Source: Treponema denticola (GTDB taxonomy: Bacteria > Spirochaetota > Spirochaetia > Treponematales > Treponemataceae). From it: a stretch of DNA of 64,000 bases. A program made the position numbers and the translations under genes. The notes under the pieces were generated by a model. That model was not told where the DNA came from. It saw nothing but the letters and a program-made list of their open reading frames with translations, and did not search any database. Positions 1-8,960 of this stretch are shown one piece after another; the stretch's first letter is position 1; each line of letters begins with the position of its first letter. The DNA is taken from NCBI RefSeq assembly GCF_024400535.1, contig NZ_CP038800.1, forward strand, positions 2,666,001-2,730,000, given 5' to 3'.

Positions 1-541
1 TCTGCATATACCTTGCAGCTTCTTCAGGACCGGACATATCCGGCTTTGAAACTATCTCTATAAGAGGAACTCCTGAGCGGTTAAAATCTATATAGCTGTG
101 AGAACCTTCTATGTGGAGGCTTTTGCCTACATCTTCCTCTAAATGAATGCGTTCAATTCTTATCTTCTTAAACCGAGGTTCTTCATTTTGTCCTGAAAGA
201 TTTATTTCAACTATTCCGTTTTCACAAAGAGGCTTAAAAAACTGTGTAATTTGATAACCTTTTACAAGGTCAGGATAAAAATAATGCTTTCTATCAAACT
301 TAGAAAAATTATTTATCTTACAGCCGAGAGCATGTCCTGCCCGAATACCGAATTCTACATACTCTTTGCTTACAGTAGGCAATGCTCCGGGAAGACCTAG
401 GCAGCACGGACATACCCTCGTATTCGGAATACCTCCATACCTATTTTCACACGAGCAAAAGGCCTTTGTTTTAGTTAAAAGCTGACAATGTATTTCACAG
501 CCGATTATTATTTCATACTCTAAATTACCGTATTTAAGCAT
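1..541 (-). CDS. gatB: Asp-tRNA(Asn)/Glu-tRNA(Gln) amidotransferase subunit B (partial)
   Basis: This is the N-terminal ~180 residues of GatB; the gene runs off the left edge of the window. GatB is the tRNA-binding and kinase subunit of the GatCAB complex, which turns misacylated Glu-tRNA(Gln) or Asp-tRNA(Asn) into the amidated form. The frame read from ATG at 541-539 gives family motifs such as EIHCQL near the start, a Cys-rich stretch ([15 protein letters not shown]) matching the zinc site, then GALP and HYFYPDL. The start overlaps the end of gatA (stop at 534-536), so the two are probably translationally coupled in a gatC-gatA-gatB operon. Confidence 0.95.
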   Translation of the reverse strand, partial: MLKYGNLEYEIIIGCEIHCQLLTKTKAFCSCENRYGGIPNTRVCPCCLGLPGALPTVSKEYVEFGIRAGHALGCKINNFSKFDRKHYFYPDLVKGYQITQFFKPLCENGIVEINLSGQNEEPRFKKIRIERIHLEEDVGKSLHIEGSHSYIDFNRSGVPLIEIVSKPDMSGPEEAARYMQ

Positions 542-1991
542 TTTGTTCCTCCCAAGTCTTTGCAAGTTTTAAAATACGCTCTTCCGAAAATCTTTTACCG
601 CAAAACTGAATTCCAACCGGAAGTCCGTCCTTGGTCTTTCCTGCCGGTACTGAAAGGGAGGCAACTCGAGCAAGATTTACAAATGTTGTAAAAAGGTCGG
701 AAAGGTACATGGCTATGGGGTCATCAATTTTTTCGTTAAGTTTAAAAGCCGGAGCCGGAGCTGTCGGACAAATGATAAAATCATATTTTTCCAAAACTTC
801 ATTTACTCCTTGTTCTATCTTAGAACGGACATTTAAACTTTTTTCATAACAATCACCTGAAAATTCCTTTGAAAGTACATAATTACCTGTTATGATTCGC
901 CTTTTAACCTCAGGCCCGAAGCCCTCACTTCTAGTCTGAATATAGAGCTCATCATTTCCTTTTCCTACATCCTTTCTAAGCCCGAATCTTATACCGTCTA
1001 TACGGGAAAGATTACTTGCACCTTCAGAAAGAGCAAGAGTATAATAGGTAGGAATTGAAGCTTCCAAAACAGGAATTGAAACCTCTTCAAGCTTTGCACC
1101 ATTTTTCTCAATCCAAAGACAAATATCATCAAAAACCTTTTTTACATCCGCATCAAGGCCTTTAGTATTTAAAAATTCTTTCGGTATTGCAAACCTTAAC
1201 GAGGCAAATTCTTCTTTTGAGTAAGACGATAGTTTTAGCAATGACGATAAGTCTGCATCTTCAGAGGTTTCGTCTTTTTTATCTTTTCCTGCCATTACAG
1301 CAAGACCTAGGGCTATATCATTTATTTCTTTTCCAAAAAGACCTACTTGATCTAAAGATGAACTAAAAGCTGCAACGCCGTACCGGCTTAAAAGGCCGTA
1401 TGTAGGTTTAAGTCCGTAAATACCGCAATAGGAAGCAGGAAGGCGTACAGAGCCCCCTGTTTCAGTGCCCAAAGAAAAAGGAGCTTGATTTCCGGCAACA
1501 ACAGCGGCTGAACCGCCCGAGCTCCCTCCGGGAGTCCTTGCCCGATCTACAGGATTACGCGAAGGCCCATAACATGAAAATTCCGTTGAAGATCCCATAG
1601 CCAGCTCATCCATATTTATTCTACCCATTAAAACAGCACCGGCAGCTAAAAGGCGCTCAATAACTGTTGCATTATAAGGAGCATAATAACCCTGCAATGA
1701 GCGGCTGCAGCATGTACATAATTTGCCTATCATAGAAATATTGTCTTTTACTGCAATCGGCAAACCTAAAAGAGGTTTATCATCAAAAGAGCAGCCTTGA
1801 GCAATGAGTTCATCGGCTTTTTTAGCATTTTCCTCAGCATCTTCAAAAAATTCGATAAATCCGTTTAAGGGAAGAGGATGTTTTAGATCTTTTTCATACT
1901 CAGCCTTAAAAGCCCTCATAATTTCGAGAGAAGAAAGCTCCTTATTCTTTAATTTTTCACGTAATTGTGTAAATGTTAAGTCGGTTATCAT
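534..1991 (-). CDS. gatA: Asp-tRNA(Asn)/Glu-tRNA(Gln) amidotransferase subunit A
   Basis: This is the 485-residue GatA amidase subunit, which hydrolyses glutamine to supply ammonia to GatB. The amidase signature is plain: a catalytic Lys in the PIAVKDNI context near residue 80, and GGSSGGSAA near residue 155 carrying the Ser/cis-Ser pair, followed by [12 protein letters not shown]. The length is normal for the family. It sits between gatC (12 bp upstream on the minus strand) and gatB (overlapping), the classic operon order. Its presence means that Gln-tRNA and/or Asn-tRNA is made by the indirect, transamidation route. Confidence 0.96.
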   Translation of the reverse strand: MITDLTFTQLREKLKNKELSSLEIMRAFKAEYEKDLKHPLPLNGFIEFFEDAEENAKKADELIAQGCSFDDKPLLGLPIAVKDNISMIGKLCTCCSRSLQGYYAPYNATVIERLLAAGAVLMGRINMDELAMGSSTEFSCYGPSRNPVDRARTPGGSSGGSAAVVAGNQAPFSLGTETGGSVRLPASYCGIYGLKPTYGLLSRYGVAAFSSSLDQVGLFGKEINDIALGLAVMAGKDKKDETSEDADLSSLLKLSSYSKEEFASLRFAIPKEFLNTKGLDADVKKVFDDICLWIEKNGAKLEEVSIPVLEASIPTYYTLALSEGASNLSRIDGIRFGLRKDVGKGNDELYIQTRSEGFGPEVKRRIITGNYVLSKEFSGDCYEKSLNVRSKIEQGVNEVLEKYDFIICPTAPAPAFKLNEKIDDPIAMYLSDLFTTFVNLARVASLSVPAGKTKDGLPVGIQFCGKRFSEERILKLAKTWEEQNA

Positions 1992-2003
1992 AAAATAAGC
2001 CCC

Positions 2004-2315
2004 CTAAGCCCCGGATCCCAAGACTTTGGGAACCCTAAAATAGTTATCCATGTATTCTGAGGTCATTTTTTTAAGATCTCTTTGTTCAAGACCTTCCTTT
2101 ACTTCAGAGGAGCGTAAGGCCCTTTCATCATGCTTTTCATACATTGAAGAATCTAAATTATTGTCGGCAAATTTATCCAATATTTCAAAATAGCCGATCA
2201 AACTGTTTACCTGTCCTGATAAGCGGATCTTTTCTTCTTCTCCTAAAGATAATCGGGAAAGATATAAAAGCGTTGAAAAGACCTCTTTTGATATTTTATT
2301 GTCATTTTTTTCCAT
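2004..2315 (-). CDS. gatC: Asp-tRNA(Asn)/Glu-tRNA(Gln) amidotransferase subunit C
   Basis: This is the small GatC subunit, which clamps GatA to GatB. The protein is ~103 residues starting at MEKNDNKIS; a longer reading with a seven-residue hydrophobic extension exists from 2336 but does not fit the family. The family pattern is visible: LLYLSRLSL near the start, a short helical middle and a C-terminal YFRVPKVL tail, the conserved 'FRVPKV' ending of GatC. It is the first gene of the gatCAB operon on the minus strand. Confidence 0.9.
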   Translation of the reverse strand: MEKNDNKISKEVFSTLLYLSRLSLGEEEKIRLSGQVNSLIGYFEILDKFADNNLDSSMYEKHDERALRSSEVKEGLEQRDLKKMTSEYMDNYFRVPKVLGSGA

Positions 2316-2472
2316 AAGTGAAAGCAATAATACCATAAAAACAAAAGGATGTTAAGTAGGCCGCGAGAATCCGAGTCCGGGACAGACCTCCTGCGTTATA
2401 TTTTTAAAAATATACTCAAGGCTGAAGATAAATTTTATATTGAAAAAACTCAAATTTATAAAGAATTACGAA

Positions 2473-2522
2473 AATAAGCCGATAAACTATTGAGTTCTTT
2501 ATTTTTAAATAACCGGCTTATT
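2473..2522. repeat. Inverted repeat between gatC and the 2579 gene
   Basis: AATAAGCCG at 2473-2481 pairs with CGGCTTATT at 2514-2522, and the pairing continues inward. It lies between the divergent gatC and 2579 genes, so it is not an obvious terminator. The same GCCGAT/ACCGGC design recurs at 36136 and 56661 (see findings). The rest of the 2337-2578 gap holds only a likely plus-strand promoter element (TATAAT near 2553). Confidence 0.5.
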
Positions 2523-2578
2523 TACAAGTGGTTACAAATTTTTTGTAAATATGATATAATAATATTTGGAGATTTAAA

Positions 2579-4846
2579 TTGCGTACGAGTTTAAAAGTTC
2601 TTATAAGTTTGATTATCTCTTTAGCTGTATTTGTAGGCTTTTTCTTTTTAACTTCATCAGGCTATGACTCTTTTACAGAAACTAAAATCTACCAACCGGC
2701 AGTAATCAGATCTATTAATGAAAACTTATTGGAAATAGCCGCTGCATCAGAACGTTGGCATAATGAAAATGCAGAGATATTTAAAAAAGTACTAAAAGAA
2801 GACGGGGTAAAACGAGTATCATTACAAGAACAAATAAGTTCCGATATAGATCAGAGGAATACATTAGTTTCAAACCTAATATCGACCCTGCCCGGATTTA
2901 TGGGTTTCCGTATTATAGATTCGCAGTATCAAAAGATACATTTTAGTACCTTTGCCGAAGATATCCTAAGTAAAAGCACTTCAATGATATCTTATAAAAA
3001 ATATAATGACAATAATAAATTAATTCCATATCAGCACATAGCAGTTCTCGATGGAGAAGATATAAAAATAACATCGAATTCGGTATATGACTTTTTCTTA
3101 TATTGTTTTCCGTTTTATGATATTTATGATGTGTATAGGGGAACAGCAGTATTCTATGTTGAAGGAACAAGCCTTTTCTATCAATTGATGGCAGAAAAAC
3201 TGATTTCTATAGGAGACGGTTTAACGATGATTTCAGACGAGGCCCATACCATAAACGGTCTTTTAACCGGCTCTCAAAACATAACCTTACCTGAATTGCA
3301 GGAAATTATTTTAAATGACTGGGAGCGTTTGCCTCAAAACATAAGGACTATAAGCTTTGAAGGTAAAGATAACTGGGTGCTTATTACCCAAAAATCAAAT
3401 TTGGGCTATGTAGGTAGGCTCGCTGAAAAGCATATATTTTTATTTCCGGCTGCCGTAAAATATTTTTTAATATTTACGGCATTTATAACTTTATTTTTAA
3501 TCTTCTTTTTACTTCTCAATATAAAAAGGGATAAACTATTTATTGCTCAAAATAAAATTCAACAATTACATTTATCTATTTTAAGAAATTATCTAAAAAC
3601 TTCACAAACGGAGAACTGGCAGGAACTTCAACAAGAGCTTGAATATCACCGCCATGAAGTCAATACGGAAATAAAGAGAGGTATAGGAAAGAAGCTCCTT
3701 AGAACAAAAGAAAAAGAAATAGATGAATTTTTGCAAAAAAACTGGCAAGAAATATTTGACATCATAACTAAAACAGCCGGAGCAAAACTAAGTGAAAAGA
3801 CTTTAAGCGGGACATCTGCACATAATGTCAATATGGAAGAGCTTCTTAGTCTTTTGATGGAAACATTAAAGAAAGGACATAAAGATTCGCCTAACCTTGC
3901 CGCTCAAACCATGGAAGAAGCTGCTGAGGCCGAAGATCTCGCTCCCATAGAAGAAGCTACGGAGGCTCAAGAACTTGCACCGGTAGAAGAACTTACAGAG
4001 GCTCAAAACCTCACTCCTGAAGAAGAGCTTACAGAACCAGAAGACCTTACTCCCATAGAAGAACTTACAGAAGCCGAAGAACTAACTCCTGTAGAAGAGC
4101 TTACAGAACAACCAGAAGAGCTCGCTCCCATAGAAGAAATAACAGATGCAGAAGAACTTTCACCCGTAGAAGAACTTACAGAGGCTCAAAACCTCACTCC
4201 TGAAGGAGAGCTTACAGAACCAGAAAACCTTGCTCCCATAGAAGAAATAACAGAGGCAGAAGAACTTTCACCCGTAGAAGAACTTACAGAGGCTCAAAAC
4301 CTCACTCCTGAAGAAGAGCTTACAGAACCAGAAGAGCTCGCTCCCATAGAAGAAATAACAGAGGCAGAAGAACTTTCACCCATAGAAGAACTTACAGAGG
4401 CTAAAAACCTCACTCCTGAAGAAGAGCTTACAGAGGCTGAAGATCTTGCTCCTATGGAAGAATTAGACCTTGAAGAAAACCCGGATTCAAACTTAGATAT
4501 GGATGATCCCATGCTTAGGTTAGAGGATTTCGGATATACAATTTCAGGTTTGGATTTTTCCGAACTTGATGTGCCTATAGAAGAACTTAAAGATGCCGAA
4601 GCTAAAAAAGTTGAATATATAGAAGAAGACTACAGCCCGATACGTTCAATGTGGGGAAAATACGATGATAGCCCCATTATAGGAAATTTAGATGTAGTAG
4701 GCGATATAGAGCCGCTGCCTCTGTTGGATTTAAATGAAGATGAAACCATTATAAATGAAGACGGCGTCTTCATTATCCGAAAAACTGAAAATCTTAAACC
4801 TGAAAATAAAGACTTTAAGGCTCTTGTCGATTCCGTACTTAGATAA
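2579..4846 (+). CDS. Membrane protein with extracytoplasmic domain and long acidic repeat tail
   Basis: I do not recognise a named family. The 755-residue protein starts at TTG (2579), with GGAG about 8 bp upstream and a TATAAT promoter element before it. A membrane segment lies at about residues 7-27 and a second at about 290-315, so residues 28-290 should be outside the cytoplasm, as in Cache-type sensors. A helical stretch follows, then from about residue 443 to 630 a run of ~12-residue acidic repeats of the EELTEAEELTPV type, with longer ~110-bp units copied nearly exactly in the DNA. The C-terminal 120 residues are acidic and non-repetitive. The stop codon directly abuts the ATG of the M15 peptidase gene, so the two are coupled. 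The topology suggests a sensor or scaffold; the function is unknown. Confidence 0.75.
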   Translation: MRTSLKVLISLIISLAVFVGFFFLTSSGYDSFTETKIYQPAVIRSINENLLEIAAASERWHNENAEIFKKVLKEDGVKRVSLQEQISSDIDQRNTLVSNLISTLPGFMGFRIIDSQYQKIHFSTFAEDILSKSTSMISYKKYNDNNKLIPYQHIAVLDGEDIKITSNSVYDFFLYCFPFYDIYDVYRGTAVFYVEGTSLFYQLMAEKLISIGDGLTMISDEAHTINGLLTGSQNITLPELQEIILNDWERLPQNIRTISFEGKDNWVLITQKSNLGYVGRLAEKHIFLFPAAVKYFLIFTAFITLFLIFFLLLNIKRDKLFIAQNKIQQLHLSILRNYLKTSQTENWQELQQELEYHRHEVNTEIKRGIGKKLLRTKEKEIDEFLQKNWQEIFDIITKTAGAKLSEKTLSGTSAHNVNMEELLSLLMETLKKGHKDSPNLAAQTMEEAAEAEDLAPIEEATEAQELAPVEELTEAQNLTPEEELTEPEDLTPIEELTEAEELTPVEELTEQPEELAPIEEITDAEELSPVEELTEAQNLTPEGELTEPENLAPIEEITEAEELSPVEELTEAQNLTPEEELTEPEELAPIEEITEAEELSPIEELTEAKNLTPEEELTEAEDLAPMEELDLEENPDSNLDMDDPMLRLEDFGYTISGLDFSELDVPIEELKDAEAKKVEYIEEDYSPIRSMWGKYDDSPIIGNLDVVGDIEPLPLLDLNEDETIINEDGVFIIRKTENLKPENKDFKALVDSVLR

Positions 4847-6046
4847 ATGTTTACACCGCCCAAAATGAAAACAATTTTTAAAAAAAAGGTTTTTGTTTTC
4901 TTGCTTTTTTATATTTTTAATTTAAGTCCGGCCTTGGGACAAAATAAGTATAGGCTTGACATATTTGATATAGACATTGATAATCCATGGCTTAGTTTAA
5001 AAGCTATCCAGACCTCATATCCTGATCTTGTAAAAAACATATCTTTTGATTCGGAGGTAAACGATTGGTTTATAAATATCAGAAACCAAAATTTATATTG
5101 GGCACATGGTAGACTTTTATTAAAAAAGGATGTAGAAAATTGGCAAAACTGGGCACCTGCAATTTCCTATTTTTATCCTGATGAAGTACAAAATCCGAAG
5201 GATTTTTCAGAATATCTCATAAACCGGTTAAAACCTGAAGGCTTAATAAAAAACAGAAAAAATATGCCCCCTCCAAACTATACATTTGCGATGCTTTTAT
5301 TTAATGGAAGAAACAGAAAGGAAATTATACAACAACTGACCCGCTTTAAATTTTTGGGCTATGATGTTTGGGTACATAACCGTGCAGCCGCTCCTTTAAA
5401 ACGAGTTCAAAAAAAAATATACGAAGTCCTAAAAACGGATGCCGAGGTAAAAAAATTCTTAAAAGAATTAAATCAATGTTGGAGTTTTAATTGGAGAGTT
5501 ATAGCAGATTCAGGTAAGCTGAGCAATCACAGCTGGGGTTCGGCTATAGATCTTTTGCCGGCAAACTATAGAAATAAAAAAATTTATTGGTTTTGGGAAG
5601 CCGTCCGTAATGATTTCTGGATGAAGATTATGCCTTATAGAAGATGGTCTCCTCCTAAGGCGGTTATAGAAGCCTTTGAAAGCGAAGGGTTTATTTGGGG
5701 CGGTAAATGGACTCTCTGGGATAATATGCACTTTGAATACCGCCCCGAACTCTTATATATTAGAAATTTTCTTCTAAAGGAGGAATTTAATGAATTTATA
5801 GCGCAGGATACACAAGGTCTATATCAAAGGCCTCAAATTGAAACGGATAAACCGGATAAACAAATACCTCAACAGCTTGCCGATATTTTTAAAATGGCTG
5901 AATTGATAAAATTTACTTCATCATTTTCCCGTAATATACTATCTTTTTACTGTAACAGCGATAAAACGGAAGAGGACAATTTTGAAAAAGAAGAAAATAT
6001 AGAAGAACCTCAGGAACCTGAATATTTGGAGGAAATGATTGATTAA
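4847..6046 (+). CDS. M15-family peptidase (D-Ala-D-Ala carboxypeptidase-like), exported
   Basis: This 399-residue protein has an N-terminal hydrophobic export signal (residues ~10-30, VFVFLLFYIFNLSPALG). It carries the zinc site of the VanY/M15 peptidases: NHSWGSAIDL near residue 225 (His and Asp ligands) and WDNMHFEYRPELL near residue 290 (catalytic region and third His). M15 enzymes trim peptidoglycan stem peptides, so action in the periplasm is expected. The N-terminal 120 and C-terminal 90 residues are outside the peptidase domain. No Shine-Dalgarno precedes the ATG, which follows the upstream stop without a gap, so translation probably depends on coupling. The downstream gene overlaps by 8 bp. 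A second M15 enzyme lies at 47827. Confidence 0.85.
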   Translation: MFTPPKMKTIFKKKVFVFLLFYIFNLSPALGQNKYRLDIFDIDIDNPWLSLKAIQTSYPDLVKNISFDSEVNDWFINIRNQNLYWAHGRLLLKKDVENWQNWAPAISYFYPDEVQNPKDFSEYLINRLKPEGLIKNRKNMPPPNYTFAMLLFNGRNRKEIIQQLTRFKFLGYDVWVHNRAAAPLKRVQKKIYEVLKTDAEVKKFLKELNQCWSFNWRVIADSGKLSNHSWGSAIDLLPANYRNKKIYWFWEAVRNDFWMKIMPYRRWSPPKAVIEAFESEGFIWGGKWTLWDNMHFEYRPELLYIRNFLLKEEFNEFIAQDTQGLYQRPQIETDKPDKQIPQQLADIFKMAELIKFTSSFSRNILSFYCNSDKTEEDNFEKEENIEEPQEPEYLEEMID

Positions 6047-6443
6047 GATTATTTTAGGGATATTTATAATTCTAATATTCTTTTTACTCGGTATGGCCAT
6101 CGGAAAATACAAGGAAAGGAGTTTAAATCTAAAAAAGCTAAATGAAGCAAGAAAAGATGCCGTAAAACGATCCCGAGCGGTATTAAACGGACAGCTTTCA
6201 GAGCAGCTAGCTCCTTTTTTCCCCGATTTTCCTGCAGACCCCACAGAAGTACGCTTTATAGGTAAACCTGTAGACTATATTGCCTTTAACGGTTCTTCCC
6301 AAGGGACTATTACCGATATAAGCTTTATAGAAATAAAAACAGGCTCATCAGCTTTGAGTCCTGTTGAAAAAGCTTTAAAAGATGCTATCGAAAAAAAGAA
6401 GATAAAATATATAGAATATAGGGTAGATTTTAGCAATAAATAG
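6039..6443 (+). CDS. Membrane-anchored Holliday-junction-resolvase-like nuclease-fold protein
   Basis: The 134-residue protein starts at TTG (6039), preceded by GGAGG inside the end of the peptidase gene. An N-terminal membrane helix (residues ~3-22) is followed by a basic helical linker and then a domain with PVDYIAFNG and FIEIKTG. The D...E-x-K arrangement (near residues 87 and 105) is the PD-(D/E)XK nuclease core of the COG4741 family, described as related to archaeal Holliday junction resolvases. Whether these membrane-anchored forms cut DNA is not known to me. It is the last gene of the 2579-6443 operon. Confidence 0.75.
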   Translation: MIKIILGIFIILIFFLLGMAIGKYKERSLNLKKLNEARKDAVKRSRAVLNGQLSEQLAPFFPDFPADPTEVRFIGKPVDYIAFNGSSQGTITDISFIEIKTGSSALSPVEKALKDAIEKKKIKYIEYRVDFSNK

Positions 6444-6511
6444 AGATTTTAGAATAAACCGCAGAAAATAGTAATAAAAGTAATAAAAATACATTTTTTT
6501 CTTAAAAACAC

Positions 6512-6540
6512 TTGACAATTTTTATTTAATTTGGTAGATT
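6512..6540 (+). promoter_or_regulatory. Promoter of a short transcription unit
   Basis: TTGACA (6512-6517), a 17-bp spacer and TAGATT (6535-6540) form a good sigma-70 promoter. The predicted start is near 6547. No gene follows on this strand before a strong terminator at 6578-6620, so the transcript would be about 75 nt. Confidence 0.6.
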
Positions 6541-6546
6541 ATGTTT

Positions 6547-6620
6547 ACACACAGAAAAGATACACATACTACTTCAAAAGAACCCCCGTATCCTCCTTTC
6601 GGGGGTTCTTTTCTTTTTTT
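6547..6620 (+). ncRNA. Predicted ~75-nt small RNA with anti-Shine-Dalgarno loop
   Basis: The promoter and terminator enclose only about 75 nt with no convincing reading frame. The 3' half is a perfect 10-bp stem whose 13-nt loop holds TCCTCCTTTC, the same series as the 3' end of 16S rRNA, so the loop could pair with ribosome-binding sites of mRNAs. The unpaired 5' part is A-rich. This is a prediction from sequence only; the element could also be a plain terminator with a stray promoter before it. Confidence 0.45.
6578..6620. terminator. Intrinsic terminator, perfect 10-bp stem
   Basis: AAGAACCCCC at 6578-6587 pairs with GGGGGTTCTT at 6601-6610, followed by a T-run to 6620. It ends the short plus-strand unit. 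On the minus strand it lies just beyond the end of the apbE/ftp operon and may also stop that transcript. Confidence 0.85.
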
Positions 6621-6634
6621 GAGCAAAATTTAAT

Positions 6635-7750
6635 TTATTTTTTTATAAAAAAATTACGATCGATAATTTCAACAGTAATCCCATCATTTCCAAAAACAGA
6701 AATGGAATTATCCTTATAAAATAAAATGCAGACGGGTGTTTTAGGCCTGCCGATAAGGGGAAAATCTACTTTAACTAACCTTTGTAAAAGAGCCCTTGTT
6801 TTTTCTTCTCCTAAAACATAGCTCGATGTAGAAAGAGCATCGGCAAGGGTAGAGCTTTCACTTACAATGGAAGAAGCATTTAAGCTGTTTTGTACAGGAT
6901 AGCCGGTTTTTGAGTCAAAGATATGATGATAAAGTATTCCGTCTTTTTTTATAAATCTTTCATAGTTGCCTGATGTTACAAGTGAAGCATCTTGAAGATC
7001 CATACTTATAACAGGATTTTGTTTTCCTATTATGGGATTCCTTAGGGCTGTCTTCCAAGTTTTTCCTGAGGGATTTTTACCTGAAGCTAGGATATTGCCA
7101 CCCAAATCTATTAGAAAATCTTTTATATCATGCTCTAAAAGTATTTTTGCAATTTTATCGGCGGCATAGCCTTTTGCAATCCCGCCAAGGTCCAATCTCA
7201 TACCTTCTTTTTGTAAAAAGACCTTGTTCCCCTCACTTAGGATTATGTTTTTATAGTCTAAAAGCGGTAATATCTCATCGATTTCTTTTTGAGACGGCAC
7301 GGTCTCATTTTCAAAGCCTATATTCCAAAGTTTTACCAAGGGGCCTATAACCGGATTAAAAGCTCCATCGGTAAGCTCCGCCATCATAAGGGAGATTTGC
7401 AAAAGTTCATATAATTCCGGCGAAACTTCTATAGGAGAAATACCGGCCTCTTTGTTTAAGCGCTCAAGTTCCGATTCGTTTACAGTAGTCAGCCCTTTTA
7501 GATTATTATTTTCTGCGGAAACCTTATCGGTGTTTGCATTAAAGATTGAATCAAGTTTTGTCAATTCGGCATATACCTTTTCCAAAACCTCTTCCGCCTT
7601 TTTCTTAGGCTCTGCGGTCAGAATGCGTACCCTGCAAACCGTTCCCATTACCAGCCAAGTATTGGAATATTCTTTTATTGCAGGTTTACATGAAAAAGCT
7701 AAAAGCAGGTAAAAAGCTAAAAATGAGAAAAAGATAGTTTTTTTAAACAT
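6635..7750 (-). CDS. apbE: FAD:protein FMN transferase lipoprotein (ApbE / Ftp family)
   Basis: This is a 371-residue lipoprotein: signal sequence then lipobox LAFSC, with the lipidated Cys near residue 21. ApbE domain motifs are visible, including MGTVCRV near the start, DLGGIAKGYAADKIA near residue 195 and a DSKTGYPV-type segment near residue 280. ApbE enzymes attach FMN from FAD to Thr of target proteins such as Rnf and Nqr subunits. The Treponema pallidum counterpart Ftp (TP0796) is also described as a metal-dependent FAD pyrophosphatase in the periplasm. It is the last gene of a four-gene minus-strand operon right after lspA, whose product would process its signal peptide. Confidence 0.92.
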   Translation of the reverse strand: MFKKTIFFSFLAFYLLLAFSCKPAIKEYSNTWLVMGTVCRVRILTAEPKKKAEEVLEKVYAELTKLDSIFNANTDKVSAENNNLKGLTTVNESELERLNKEAGISPIEVSPELYELLQISLMMAELTDGAFNPVIGPLVKLWNIGFENETVPSQKEIDEILPLLDYKNIILSEGNKVFLQKEGMRLDLGGIAKGYAADKIAKILLEHDIKDFLIDLGGNILASGKNPSGKTWKTALRNPIIGKQNPVISMDLQDASLVTSGNYERFIKKDGILYHHIFDSKTGYPVQNSLNASSIVSESSTLADALSTSSYVLGEEKTRALLQRLVKVDFPLIGRPKTPVCILFYKDNSISVFGNDGITVEIIDRNFFIKK

Positions 7751-7763
7751 AAGAGGCTCCGGT

Positions 7764-8285
7764 TTAGCTGTCTTGAAGCTTTTTTTGCTTGATACCCTGT
7801 AAAATCAAGTTTATTCCAAGCCCTATTACGCAGCAAACAATAAAAGAATCGGCTGCATTAAAGGTCGGCCATCTTTCCATTCCCAAAATGCCGAAAAATT
7901 TTACATCGATAAAATCCACAACACCTTCAGGCCTAAAAAAACGGTCTATAAGGTTTCCAAAGCCTCCGCCTATTATACCGCATATAAACCATCGCTGGGC
8001 TTTACTTAATTCTTTGGACTTTAATAGAACTGCTATGAGTCCGAATAAAAGCATGGCCGGTAAAATACCTAAAAGCGCTTTTCTGACGATACCGTCAAAA
8101 CCGGCACCGAGACTAAAGGCGGCTCCGGTATTATATACCAGCCGTAAATTTAAAAAATCACCCAATATAGGAATAACTTGATATGCCTCCATATATTGTA
8201 CAACCAGTAACTTGCTGATCTGATCTACAATAATAACTATTGCAGTCATAATAAAAGGAAGATAATAATCTTTTTTATTGCTCAC
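7764..8285 (-). CDS. lspA: Lipoprotein signal peptidase (signal peptidase II)
   Basis: LspA is the inner-membrane aspartyl peptidase that cuts signal peptides from diacylated prolipoproteins. The 173-residue protein has the expected four membrane helices. The two catalytic Asp motifs are present: GNLIDRFF leading to VVDFIDVKFF near residue 125, and FNAADSFI near residue 147. It lies 13 bp downstream of a cyclic-nucleotide-domain gene and just ahead of apbE/ftp in the same operon. Confidence 0.94.
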   Translation of the reverse strand: MSNKKDYYLPFIMTAIVIIVDQISKLLVVQYMEAYQVIPILGDFLNLRLVYNTGAAFSLGAGFDGIVRKALLGILPAMLLFGLIAVLLKSKELSKAQRWFICGIIGGGFGNLIDRFFRPEGVVDFIDVKFFGILGMERWPTFNAADSFIVCCVIGLGINLILQGIKQKKLQDS

Positions 8286-8297
8286 AAGGAACCTGCC

Positions 8298-8957
8298 TTA
8301 TAATACATATAGATTTTGCTCTTTTGAGCGTCGAGTATTTACATACCGCGTTAAGTCGGTCATGTTTTGTACGATAATTCTATCATCATAGACGGAAATT
8401 CTTCCCTGATCTATAAATTTGCGCATACTGTCTTCTGTTTCTTCTTTTGAAAGACCTGCCCAGCGGGCAACTTCTTCAATTGTCGTATCAAAGGAGCGCA
8501 TTTCCGTGGTGCGGTCAAGACTGGGCTGGGTTTCATCCAGCATCAAGAAAACGTCAGCTATTCTTGCAGGCCTGTCTTCAATGGTTAAAATCATAAACCG
8601 GCGTCTTTGGGCATAGATACGCCTTACAAAGGTCTTTAAAAGCCGCATAGCAATGGCCGGATTTCCCTTCATCAAAATTTCAAAGTTTTCTTTATTGAAT
8701 TCGAGGGCCATCACATCGTCATAGGCTATAGCAGAAGCAGAACGGGGCGAATTATCCAAAATAGCCATTTCACCGAAGATTTCTCCGGGCTGTAAGATGT
8801 CAAGATTTTTTTCAAATCCGTTGATAATCTTTATAAGCTGAACACGGCCCGACTGTATCAAATAGAATGATGAACCGGGTTCAAATTCTGCAAATATAAG
8901 AGAGCCTTTAGGAAAGCTTTTTGCAAATCTTGAAAATGAAGAAAAAAGATCCGACAT
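8298..8957 (-). CDS. Crp/Fnr-type cyclic-nucleotide-binding regulator
   Basis: This 219-residue protein has an N-terminal cNMP-binding beta-barrel (residues ~10-115) with GEIFGEMAILDNSPRSASA, the phosphate-binding cassette. A coiled helix and a C-terminal winged-helix-like segment (EEVARWAGLSKEETEDSMRKF, written here in two parts: EEVARWAGLS and KEETEDSMRKF) complete the Crp/Fnr plan. It should sense a nucleotide or related ligand and bind DNA. The start at 8957 has AGGAG upstream. It lies between a second cNMP-domain protein (3 bp gap) and lspA. Confidence 0.82.
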   Translation of the reverse strand: MSDLFSSFSRFAKSFPKGSLIFAEFEPGSSFYLIQSGRVQLIKIINGFEKNLDILQPGEIFGEMAILDNSPRSASAIAYDDVMALEFNKENFEILMKGNPAIAMRLLKTFVRRIYAQRRRFMILTIEDRPARIADVFLMLDETQPSLDRTTEMRSFDTTIEEVARWAGLSKEETEDSMRKFIDQGRISVYDDRIIVQNMTDLTRYVNTRRSKEQNLYVL

Positions 8958-8960
8958 AGT

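Noticed and set aside
6531-6719. 62-codon plus-strand frame across the 6.6-kb terminator
   Set aside because: It starts within the promoter, crosses a strong terminator and ends inside apbE; no ribosome-binding site.
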